The notes beneath the pieces are model-generated. The model was given only the letters and a program-made list of their open reading frames with translations, was not told where the DNA came from and searched no databases. A DNA stretch of 64,000 bases. It comes from Microthyrium microscopicum (taxonomy: Eukaryota > Ascomycota > Dothideomycetes > Microthyriales > Microthyriaceae). The position numbers and the translations under genes were made by a program. How positions within the stretch are numbered: position 1 is the first letter of the stretch; each line of letters begins with the position of its first letter. Below, in pieces: positions 1-9,397 of the stretch. The stretch is taken from positions 344,627-408,626 of the forward strand of contig MU004230.1 in assembly GCA_010405405.1 (NCBI GenBank), read 5' to 3'.

Positions 1-204
1 TACACCGAACTGAGCTTTGGAAGCGGAATGAACAACTCGGGTTTATTGCATGGATCTTGACGCAAAAAGCTCTGCGGATTTGCAAAATGAACGGCGTGCG
101 ATGTTTGATATTTGCCACGGTTCAAATCAAAGCCTTTTTGGAGTCTGAGCAGATGATAAGGCTGAGGCACTAAGGCAATCACGGAACTAGCCGCAGGCAC
201 ATTA

Positions 205-912
205 GCGGCGGTCTATGGGGCTGAACAATGGTTGACGGAGTGTTGGTAGAGAATTACTGGTGATTAATAGTAATATTGCAATAACGCTTAATTAAGTAAG
301 CGTTGGGATTACTTACTATTAATCCTATCTTATGGTTGGTGAATAGTAAGCAAAATAACTGTTTGAAAGCGATAAACGTTTGTTGATAATAAACGTTTAG
401 CGCTATTATAAAGGTTTATAGTAAGCTTAAAGCTAAGAGCTATAGATCTACTATATAACCAGGATGTTTATAATTCTATCTTTAGTTTAGCTTATAGTAA
501 CTAATAATAAACGTATTTTTTGCATGCTTATAAAACTAGTCTAGCCCTATTATGACGTAGCTTCTTCTATATTTAACCTTATTCTTTGTAAGCTTCTAAA
601 GTTCTCTATTCCGTGTTTAATTCCTGCGACCGTAGCATTTTGAAAATCCTTAGAAATAGGCCTGCTAGCTAGAAATAGCTAGCTATCTTTTTACTAATTA
701 TCTTTGGTTGCTTATTTAGTAGATTTGGGCGCTAAACGTTTATTATCTGTAAACGTTTATCAACACAAACTGGTATCGGCTTTAAACGGTTATTACTTAG
801 CACGTTTGCAAAATTCATTGGAGTATTAACCGTTGTTATAGCGCAAACGTTCAGCTTACATAACCGTTCCTCAACTGCTAACTAACCGTTCTCCAGGCCC
901 ATAGACCGCCGC
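205..912. mobile_element. MITE with long terminal inverted repeats, TA-flanked
   Basis: A non-coding element of about 708 bp lies directly upstream of HAT1. Its left end (from 205) reads GCGGCGGTCTATGGG and its right end (to 912) is the exact reverse complement of that stretch. The match continues more loosely inward for about 15 more bases (AACAATGGTT against AACGGTTA). Both ends are bordered by TA (203-204 and 913-914), which fits a TA target-site duplication as made by Tc1/mariner-type transposases; the shared match reaches a few bases outside (CATTA), so the exact boundary is uncertain. A second, internal inverted repeat built on AAACGTTT palindromes lies at about 368-405 and 730-768. No open frame of note is present, so the element is non-autonomous. 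The symmetrical ends are seen directly; the family assignment is inference. Confidence 0.75.
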
Positions 913-1036
913 TAATGCATTAAACGCTCTGACCTGATATCGTGAACTTTGGTCGCGTCAAACCTGCCAGTCTAAACTCGCGACAGCTGCAATATCATCC
1001 ACCAACCTACAAATTACTCCGTCAAAAACTGCAGGT

Positions 1037-2512
1037 ATGGCTCAGGACTTTGCAGATTACACGAATCCGGCCATCAGTGTCGTCAAAATTAACCTGGTAG
1101 GGCGTGATGGCAATGCGCACCACACCTTTGCGCCAGCCATCACTGAGAGCATCTACGAAAAGGACCACATATTTGGCTACAAATCGCCAAAAATCCACAT
1201 TTCGTTCCGCGCGGATGATATGCGCCCTTCAGTCAGCATCAAATTTGCCAAGAAACTGACTGTGCAAGAGGCAGAAAAGCTACTCGGCGTTCAAATTCCA
1301 GGCGAGGCTGCCGACCAAGTCGCCGATGAAGCTGCCAAAATTCTGGACATCGAAGGCCCCCTTCGCGAATACCTCCCCGAAGATGCTTTCGCGGAGCCCA
1401 GCAAAGATGCCATGCAAGGCGTACAAGACGGTGCCTGGACGCCTCCGGGCGAAAAGCACCACGAATACACCTTCGAAGGCCGCCAGATGCAAGTCTGGGG
1501 TGCCAGCCTACGCGACCGCCGCGCAATCGCCATCCTCAAGAACATGAAAATACTAATCCCAATGTTCATCGAAGGAGGCACTGTTGATTACCTTGACGAC
1601 GACGATGTCCCCGAGCACAAGTGGACCATTGACCGCTGGAAGGTCTTCCTCCTCTACCAAGTCACGAACTCCACCTACTCCCTCGCCGGCTTCTGCACAT
1701 CCTACCGTCTACCCATACCTACACCCAACGCCGCCCTTCTCCCCAATCAGTATCCTGCGCGCGAACGTATATCGCAATTCATCATACTCCCACCCTACCA
1801 ACACTCCGCCCACGGAATCCACCTCTACAACGCCGTGACTGCGACCTTCCTTGCCGACCCACTCACATTCGAAATTACAGTCGAAGATCCCAACGAAGCA
1901 TTCGACTACTTACGCGATTACTGCGATTTCCACCGCCTACTCGCTGACGCGGAATTTGCCGCGCTCGCTCTGCCAGCGCGCATTCCTACCGAAGACCTCA
2001 AGCTCTCAGCACCTGTGCCCACACTTCTACCTCCAACAATTATCGATACACTATCGCGACGGCATAAGCTTATTGCGCGTCAAGTCCAACGGCTGATCGA
2101 GCTCAAGTTACTGCGCGATGTCCCAGCATCAAGTCGCAACACGGCGCGCATAACGCGCAAAGGCCGGACAGCGAGTGCAGATGATGTGCGATTCTACTAC
2201 TGGCGGCTGCTGGTGAAGGAACGCGTGTATGTTCGCAACTTTGACGAGATTGGCATGGTCGAGGAAGCGGAGCGAGTTCCCAAGATTGAGAGCTCGGCGG
2301 ATGCCATGCAGGAGCAGTACGACGAGTTGCTAACGGGATATGAGCGACGAGTGGACGAGGATTATTTTGGTGATGCGCAGGCGAACGGTGGAGCAGAAGC
2401 AAGAAAAAGTAAGAAACGGAGAATGGTGATTGACGACGACGACGATGATGACGATGACGATGATGATCGGGCAAAAAGAGTTGCGACAGAAGATCTTGTG
2501 GCAGGCCGGTAA
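1037..2512 (+). CDS. HAT1: Histone acetyltransferase type B catalytic subunit Hat1
   Basis: Single-exon gene of 491 residues. Type B HATs acetylate newly made histone H4 (K5/K12) before chromatin assembly, in complex with the WD40 protein Hat2/RbAp48. The N-terminal Hat1 domain spans roughly residues 15-180. The GNAT core follows, with WTIDRWKVFLLYQ, the acetyl-CoA-binding segment RISQFIILPPYQ near residue 250, and the conserved acidic segment ITVEDPNEAFDYLRD that holds the catalytic-base glutamate of yeast Hat1. The Q-x-x-G-x-G/A motif is altered here to QHSAHG. The C-terminus carries a basic stretch (KSKKRR) followed by an uninterrupted run of aspartates, which fits nuclear import and a histone-binding acidic tail. 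The ATG at 1037 precedes all conserved sequence. The neighbouring PDA1 gene is convergent, with 241 bp between stop codons. The MITE ends about 125 bp before the start codon, so it probably lies in the promoter. Confidence 0.93.
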   Translation: MAQDFADYTNPAISVVKINLVGRDGNAHHTFAPAITESIYEKDHIFGYKSPKIHISFRADDMRPSVSIKFAKKLTVQEAEKLLGVQIPGEAADQVADEAAKILDIEGPLREYLPEDAFAEPSKDAMQGVQDGAWTPPGEKHHEYTFEGRQMQVWGASLRDRRAIAILKNMKILIPMFIEGGTVDYLDDDDVPEHKWTIDRWKVFLLYQVTNSTYSLAGFCTSYRLPIPTPNAALLPNQYPARERISQFIILPPYQHSAHGIHLYNAVTATFLADPLTFEITVEDPNEAFDYLRDYCDFHRLLADAEFAALALPARIPTEDLKLSAPVPTLLPPTIIDTLSRRHKLIARQVQRLIELKLLRDVPASSRNTARITRKGRTASADDVRFYYWRLLVKERVYVRNFDEIGMVEEAERVPKIESSADAMQEQYDELLTGYERRVDEDYFGDAQANGGAEARKSKKRRMVIDDDDDDDDDDDDRAKRVATEDLVAGR

Positions 2513-2753
2513 CTCTATACTCCTCCGGGCAGAGGTATAAACGAAGTAGTGGTGGATGAAACCGTGTATATTAGTCTAATAGAGATATCCATACCTAACC
2601 GCAGACACATTTTACGCAAAGCAGCTAAAGTACAGTCCGCTCGCTCCATAGCTCCTTGACAACAAAAGAAATTCACTGACAAGCCCAAGCATTACTATTG
2701 CTTTGCGAACAGTCCATCGCTAAAGATCTCGACCATCGAATCGACATACTTTC

Positions 2754-4189
2754 CTATGTCCGGCTGACCACTGGAGTCTTTTGCTCCGGGATATTCGCCT
2801 CAGAGTAGTAAAAGTTCTCCTCCGGAACACGACCTCGGAGGAAGTCAGGCTCGCTACCACGAACATAGACGTCTTCGAAGAGAACTTGTGGTGTGGCTTC
2901 AGGGGCGGGCATTTGCTCAGCTTCAGCGACCTCCTTATCGACCTTTTCACGGGCCTCCTTGTCTATTGATTTGAGCTCGTCCTCGTTGACAACGCCCCAA
3001 TCTAGTAGGTGTTGCTTCAATCCAGCAATTGGATCCTGAGTAGATCGCATGCGTTGAATTTCTTCACGAGTCTAAGGAATTGTTAGCAATGTAGTGAAAT
3101 GGACTTTGTTAAGACTTACTCTGTAGGTAGTTCCAGGGTCAGACATCGAGTGACCACCATAACGGTAGGTGACGTATTCGTAGACCAGAGGTCCTTTTCC
3201 GGCCGCGCACCATTCTTTGCCGTATTGTACAGCAGCCTTGACAGCAAGTACGTCCATGCCATTGATCTTGAGTCCAGGAATATATTGACCGCGTTTGTAG
3301 TAGTCCGTCAAGCCAGATGATCGAGCAGCAGAAGTACCCATACCATATTTGTTGTCTGTGCACAATTAGCAAATGTAAAAATTGAAAGAGTGGAGTGTTT
3401 TCATACTTTCACATCCAAAGATGATGGGGATGTTCCACAATTTGGCCATGTTGAACGCTTCAAACACTTGACCTTGATTGCTGGCACCATCACCATATAA
3501 GGCTAGGGTAACATTCTTCTTTTCGTTGTACATGTTTGCAAATGCAATGCCGGCGCCGACAGGAACCTGAGCACCAACAATGCCGTTGCCACCATAAAAT
3601 CCAGGAGCGAACATGTGCATACTACCACCCTTGCCGTAGGCAATGCCTCCTCGTCGACCAAGAAGTTCTCCAATGATGGATTTGACAGAACCACCGCGCA
3701 TATAGGCAAAGCCGTGACATCGGTATGCAGTGATGATGCTGTCTTCTTTCTCAAGGCCGTGCTCGATACCAACGGAGACAGCTTCCTGGCCTGTAGAGAG
3801 ATGGCAGAAGCCTCGAATCTTCTTTTCTTTGTATAATCGATCGGCGGCCATTTCCATTCGTCTATGAAAGCCAATTGTTAGATTTTTCGATGGCAATTGA
3901 AGGCTAATGAAGCTTACCGGACAGCAACCATGTCGTAATACATCTGCTTGAGTTCGGCTTTTGTCGTCTGGAGGGTGTATGATGGCGGATCCAGATCGTA
4001 TGTCTCAAAGGCCTCGTCCGAGAGACGGACCTCGAAGGGCTTGTCGTCCTCTGCAGGTACGCTATCTCTGTCGGTGTGTGATGATGCGGCATCCGTAGTT
4101 ACGGCTCGTCGTGACAGGAGTGATGAGGGGGTGGTAAAGGCATTGCGTCTAAAGGAGACAGGACTCCGCCGCACAGCTCTGGAGAACAT
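2754..4189 (-). CDS. PDA1: Pyruvate dehydrogenase E1 component subunit alpha, mitochondrial
   Basis: Four exons on the minus strand: 4189-3918, 3861-3407, 3355-3120 and 3071-2754. They give 426 residues, the usual size for fungal E1-alpha. The enzyme, with E1-beta and thiamine diphosphate, decarboxylates pyruvate and passes the acetyl group to the E2 lipoyl domain in the mitochondrial matrix. Residues 1-40 are rich in Arg, Ser and Ala without acids ([16 protein letters not shown]), a mitochondrial presequence. The thiamine diphosphate motif is visible as [15 protein letters not shown] through [13 protein letters not shown], the latter completed across the exon 2/3 junction. The phosphorylation-loop region [16 protein letters not shown] spans exon 3/4. 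All three introns have GTAAGY/GTATGA donors and restore the frame. An ATG at 4405 in frame with exon 1 would add 72 residues without presequence character, so 4189 is preferred. Confidence 0.95.
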
Positions 4190-4809
4190 GATGAGTAGAG
4201 GGAGGAATGGCGGAAGGAGTGGAGAGAGATGGCGAGCTTCAAGAAAATTGAAGGATGAATGAGCAGCGGAAGACTTGTGGATTTCCCAATCAGAAGTTGT
4301 CCAAAGTCTGAGCTCCGGAAGCTCACGCATGGACCCACTGTTTTCGAAGCTACAACTACCCAGCGTCCCTACTAAAATGCACTCCCTAGGCGTAGTGGAG
4401 CGCAATTTAGCGCATCCCCTTTTCAGCCTGATAGGTTTGCAATAATTACGATTCCTATGTGAGGCTACATTTGGCTAGGAGATCGTACCTCTTTCTATCT
4501 GGGTGACTTTACAAGTCGGCCATCAAAGTGATGAAGTTGGTGCTTCCAAGGTCTCACACGATGATAGGCGAAAGGTGCTAGATGTTAGATGGATGGCAAT
4601 TTAGGAGTTTAAATAGAAAACTATCAATCGCCCGGTCTCTGAGTACTACTCATCAAGTAAGTCCTTAGTAAGTTAACGTGGGTATCTTTCCCAGTATCCT
4701 TGAGCGTGTGAAGATAGTATAATCTGGTAACATTATTGATCTAGATGTTTCATACAGCGACTCAAACTCAGTTATATCTTCATAACAATTATCTCTCTCC
4801 AAATCAACT
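4190..4809. other. Two gene-free flanks of PDA1 and the first zinc-finger gene
   Basis: Holds the 5' leader and promoter of PDA1 (just above 4189) and the 3' region of the minus-strand zinc-finger gene ending at 4810. A second open frame (4665-4871, minus) overlaps the end of the zinc-finger gene in another frame; it has no recognisable motif and is taken as chance. No RNA gene or repeat seen. Confidence 0.5.
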
Positions 4810-6105
4810 TCATTCTCGTTTTCCATGCGTTCTTTGATGCCTTCTGAAATTGTCTTTCCTTTCTGTCTCATATGAACAATTTAAGATTTCGCATGAGTAC
4901 TTTTTGACGCCGGCGTGGATTAGTTGATGGCGATCTCGTTCGCGTCTACCATTGAAGGTCCTTGAACATTGCGGGTTGCTGCAGGTATAGGGTCTGTTGC
5001 CGTGAACTTGTTGGTCATGTTTTCTGGTTCTATTAATCTTGCTGTCGTAATTTTGAAGAATTCGACATGCATACCTTTCATGCTTCACACGTTTATTGCA
5101 TTTCGGGCAAAAGCTGTAGTCTCTTTCGCTTGATTTCTGTCTGGCACCATTATGGCGTTCAAGTTCTCTGCCTTGGCGCGACGACTCGAAATTTCCACTC
5201 AGTGTTTGATTGAGTTCACCAGGAGAAGAGTTCACCCTTTCTTCCGATAGATTCTGGGGGCGTGGGTTCCAGGATGGCGATAGATTTGCTGTTGCTGTGG
5301 TATCACGAAGATGAGCATGTTGAAGATTATGAGGATCTAGGAGTTGGCCAAGCAATTCACCGGTTCTGCGGTAGTTTCGAGTCGGTAATCCTTCATATGG
5401 TTCGATACTACCACTTGGATTGTCGCCTTCGTCCTGCTCGAATAATAACGTGGCCTGATGTAGGGCGTAATAGGGCGTCTGGTTTGGTACCGCCTGATGA
5501 TCGAGCTCAAAAGCCTGATAGTAGCCAGTATCCTCCGCACCACCAGGATTACTCATTTGATCTTGAATACCAGTACCGATGAAGAATGATGGCAGGATAC
5601 TAGAGTTGTCGCCTCCGTCGTCTGAATTGCAACCATGACCAGGTGCTGGAGAAGGACTCGGCGAGTTTTGTCGAGATCGACCATATGCAGGTGATGGTAA
5701 GAAGAAGGGGCTATTGACCGCACTTATATCAGAGTAAGGTGCATCACTTTGAGATGTGGTAGGTGAGGAACTGTAAATGGACAAGGGTGGACTGCTACTC
5801 GCGCCCAGAAAGCTGGAGTAGACTGGATGGTTAGGCGATAGTTGATCCAAGCCAGACCTTGTGGGCCTAGCCATCTCGTCTTGAGCACTGTCGCTGATTA
5901 GAAGCTGCGGTAGATGGGATATCGACGGTCGTCGAATGTTGTATTGGAGAGGTGGTGCCTCCTGGAAAGCTGTATTGGGCTCGCTTGAAAGAATGTATTC
6001 TGTTTCTCCGTCACTCTCATATCCCGAGGATTCAGTAGAACCCAATCCGCGAGCGCTTGCGATACGAGGCGGATAGAAATGATGAGGAGTTGTAGAAGAA
6101 TTCAT
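4810..6105 (-). CDS. C2H2 zinc-finger protein (probable transcription factor), copy A
   Basis: Read straight through, the frame gives 431 residues. Removing a 45-nt intron (5030-5074; donor GTATGC, acceptor AATAG, phase 2) gives 416 residues and repairs the first finger. Three C-terminal fingers follow one another: C-x2-C-x11-H-x4-H (only after splicing), C-x4-C-x12-H-x3-H (YTCSNPQC to HQLIH) and C-x4-C-x12-H-x3-H (YSCEILNC to HQRTH), so the last ~90 residues are a DNA-binding block. The first ~320 residues are Ser/Pro/Asp-rich low-complexity sequence, typical of a fungal activation or regulatory region, without a known domain. The ATG at 6105 is the first in frame. A second gene with the same finger layout lies 2.1 kb upstream on the same strand. 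The target genes are unknown. Confidence 0.75.
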   Translation of the reverse strand: MNSSTTPHHFYPPRIASARGLGSTESSGYESDGETEYILSSEPNTAFQEAPPLQYNIRRPSISHLPQLLISDSAQDEMARPTRSGLDQLSPNHPVYSSFLGASSSPPLSIYSSSPTTSQSDAPYSDISAVNSPFFLPSPAYGRSRQNSPSPSPAPGHGCNSDDGGDNSSILPSFFIGTGIQDQMSNPGGAEDTGYYQAFELDHQAVPNQTPYYALHQATLLFEQDEGDNPSGSIEPYEGLPTRNYRRTGELLGQLLDPHNLQHAHLRDTTATANLSPSWNPRPQNLSEERVNSSPGELNQTLSGNFESSRQGRELERHNGARQKSSERDYSFCPKCNKRVKHERYACRILQNYDSKINRTRKHDQQVHGNRPYTCSNPQCSRTFNGRRERDRHQLIHAGVKKYSCEILNCSYETERKDNFRRHQRTHGKRE

Positions 6106-8260
6106 GCTTCGATTCTATCGTCCGAAATTCCACGGGTTTTTCTCAAGTAAAAGAGCAAAATCGGCTGTCAGAGACGTGGTGGGATGCTTGGAGGGATATA
6201 GAACGGCAGGCAGTGCTTGTCAGGAACAGCGAAGACAAGGAGGATGTTGACAAGGACGATGAGATATGACGAGCTTTGAAGAAGCATTGTTTGGGATGCT
6301 CGACTCCCGGAGCAAACGGTCAAATACTGGTATCAGCCTGATAAGCTCCATCTGAGGCGGAAGAATAGAGCAACCAGGCCAAAGTCCCCAGCAATGGCTT
6401 CCCTCACCGCCTACGACTCCACGACCAACGTGGCCAGCGAAGCCTTCTGAAATAGCCAGTGTCATGGATAGGACCGCTCATTCTAAGCACTGCTTGCGTC
6501 GAGATATGAACGATGAGCCTCCTCTCGATACATTACGCCAGGTTATATTGTGAGCAGGCCCCACGAAATATGCTCGTGTAGCTTCGTTATACCTTACTTC
6601 ACCGCTTGAAAGCTTCATCAGGCATCTCTGGACGTAGGTGAAATGTAGAGCGACAAGGCAGGCAACTTTGGGGCGGTGTAATTAAAGTCTTGCACTTAAG
6701 GGGAAGATGTATGTCTGAGTGGTGCACGCAGACTGAGGCCCTCCCATACTTAGGTCGATCTGTGATGCGTTTCGCAGCTGGTTGGTCTGTTGACTTGATC
6801 AGGCTGTTTCGTGAAGCGAGGTCAGTGACGAAGACTCTAAAATGTAGTAATGTGTGGATATTGGGTAGTGAGTTATGTCATTCATGGTCGTAGGTAGATG
6901 TGATATAAGAGTGTAGCTCGATGGGTAGGAAAGAGATGAGAGAAAGAGCGGCAGCGAATTTCAAATACTGAGAGGGCCTCGGGAGCGAGACTTTATAAGC
7001 AAAGGGAGTCAACATGCCTTGAGGAGTCAACAGAATCGAACAAGGAGAGTAGGCTTACATCCAGGTCGCTCATGGCGCCAATGGTGCGCTCTTTTTTCAC
7101 TTAGGGTGGGTGGGAGATACGTTTCTTTTGGCAGATGTTGGTTGTTTGTGTCCGCTACAGAACTCAAGCAGAAAGACAGATCAGGGGATTTGTTGGCTAT
7201 CTGCATTCTAGAGAACTTGGTCAAAGTGGTTCACTCTTGTCTCTTGTCCATTACGGGCGCGTCTGAACTCTACATCCTGATCATGGTTCTATTTGAGCAA
7301 TTGCGACCCTTTGTTTAAATAATGTCTCGGCCACAGCTGGAGCGCCAGTTACTGTTTGTAGTTTATCATGCATAAAAAGGCTTGTTTACTCAGAAATGGC
7401 TGCTGGCGTGTCATGCTATTGGACAATTGGCGCTAACAAAACTGTTCATGGTGTGTAGGATAGCATCTGCAGGCGGCAAACCAAGCTCGTGATGGCTGGG
7501 TGGGCCCGATTACAATCTTTTCATTGTTCTTTTCCGAAGCCACTCTGTCGGATCGTTAACTTTCATTTTGCGCAGGCCCCTGAGTGGGACGTAGTTTAGT
7601 CATAATGTTTATGGCGCATTGCTCGTCAAAATATCCAGTGACGCACTGTGTGAACAGACGCTATGCTTATTTTTATATTTCAATGGTAGGTTAGCCTCGC
7701 AGTATATGTCAAATAAGGCATACTATCAACCCCTGATCAAGACATTAGTCTAGGAGTCAAGGAAAACGAATGGGCGAAGCCAGTAACAAATCAAAGAGAC
7801 AGTAGAACTTGCTGGTCTAGGTGAATGTTTGCAGAGCGTCGAAATCATATTGAATCAGGAAATGCTTTTGTAAACCGAAATAGATACTGGTCCACTGCCC
7901 ACAGAGGCCGCCATTGGGTTTTAACGACGCACGTCGCCACTTGTGAAGAGCAAGGATTCTACTTGCCTTCCGAATGCTTTTGAGTCCAACTCTCTGTGGA
8001 CTTGATGGAAAGGTAAAGTACTTGGTGATAGATCGTACCTTTCGGATGCCAGTGAGGATGCTGATGAAACGTTCGGCAGTATTTACGATAGATGGGCTTC
8101 ATATGCTTGCGGCTAGTCGTCAGCCGGCGAGTCCAGAAATGGAAGTACGTGAGCACTGCATGCTGGAGTAGAAACCCTACCAACGATATCTGTCCATGCA
8201 GGCCTTGATTGATGTGCACAGAGAGAAGATATTAGGAATGAGCTTCTACCACCTACCACA
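6106..8260. other. Intergenic region between two zinc-finger genes
   Basis: About 2.15 kb between the start of copy A and the stop of copy B. All open frames are short and carry no motif; base composition is ordinary. It probably contains the promoter and 5' leader of copy A. Nothing else supportable is seen. Confidence 0.5.
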
Positions 8261-9397
8261 TCAGTGCCCAGTTCTTCTCCTGTGTCTTTGTAGGTTGTCG
8301 CGACGTGTATACATCGTTTGGCATGTTGGACAGGGAAATTGGCGATTGCGCTGATGCCTGCCATCCCGATGCCTCGTCAGATCTCTGCGGGTCCTGGCAG
8401 TATATGTACAGTGAGGTTCAGTACAAGGATAGCTTGGCGCTAGTGGATCGTGAATCTGACGGTGATGACTACACATTGTTAGCTTTGACTACCTGGAAGG
8501 GACATGATGATTACAACCTCAAGCTGGAGCGAGCAAGCCGTTGGCCACATACATTGCAGGTAACTCTTTCGTCCTGTTCCTGAGCACTGTCGTCCTGGCG
8601 ATTCTCATCATCCAAGTCATTTGTATCATCAGCAAGATCGTCTTCGGCTTCGTCACCGGGAATAGGTGCAGAACTACTGTCAGCAAACTCGGTCTGCGCC
8701 TGGGTATTCGATTCCGTGGTTCTTTCAATAATTCGAGGTTCACCAGCATCTAGAATTTGGCTCGGCCCCGATCGTGCTGTGGCGGTGCGAAATATACTCC
8801 TCTGTCTGCGAGATATTATACCAGATACTTCGTCTTCAGGGATCTCCCGAGGATACGAGTCGGAAGGAGCGCTTATATCAGGGCCTTCAGCAAACTTCAC
8901 TGTATCACTCAATGAAGCCTCCCCTTGGTGTAACAATGTATTTGATAGGTTGGTGGGGGATTCACGAAAGCTGAAGGCGGATGGAGATGGTGTTTGACCA
9001 TGTCCATAGAGGGAGGATAGCTCGAAGTTGTTTCGTAAATCGCGTGAAGATCGTGTAAGATGGTTGGGAGCTGAATGATAGTCGTAATCAAAGTCGGTTG
9101 AGGGGAGGACTCGTTCGCTTCGCCTGGCAATGGAGTGTATCGCTGGTGCGAGAGGATCGCGGCTATTCCTTGTCACATATTAGCAGTCAGAAAGTCTCAA
9201 CGCGAGGTTAAGAGAGCCTCATATGACGGGTGAAGGAGATGTAACCTTTCGTACAAGCTGTCAGTGTCTGTTCTGACGCCATCGAAATCGCCGGAGACGC
9301 TGGTTCTAGAGGACGTCGGTACTGCTTCTTCGCCATATATCTCACACAACATGTCATACAAACATCTCATTGATTCCAATGGCGTAGAATCACTCAT
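8261..9397 (-). CDS. C2H2 zinc-finger protein (probable transcription factor), copy B
   Basis: Three exons, 9397-9246, 9168-8518 and 8468-8261, give 336 residues. Intron 1 (77 nt) uses a weak donor (GTTACA) and a CTAAT branch site; intron 2 (49 nt) uses GTTGTA with a GCTAAC branch site nine bases before its TGTGTAG acceptor. Both junctions are phase 2. Three fingers form the C-terminus: CNVC ... H-x3-H assembled across intron 2, then YPCTEPHC (C-x4-C-x12-H-x4-H), then FPCPTC (C-x2-C-x12-H-x5-H, ending at the stop codon). The middle of the protein is acidic and disordered (DEAEDD, DDTNDLDDE), a plausible activation region. Finger spacing and the phase-2 intron inside finger 1 match copy A, which suggests a diverged tandem duplicate, although the N-termini do not resemble each other. 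Non-consensus donors make the exon edges less certain than the reading frames. Confidence 0.7.

Noticed and set aside
2103-2474. Long antisense ORFs inside HAT1 and several other genes
   Set aside because: They arise from codon bias and the aspartate codon run on the opposite strand and have no protein-like features.
4190-4405. PDA1 start at an upstream in-frame ATG (4405)
   Set aside because: It would place 72 residues without presequence character ahead of a good mitochondrial targeting peptide.
4665-4871. Second ORF overlapping the end of zinc-finger copy A as a possible frameshift continuation
   Set aside because: The zinc-finger frame ends naturally just after the third finger; the overlapping frame has no motif.
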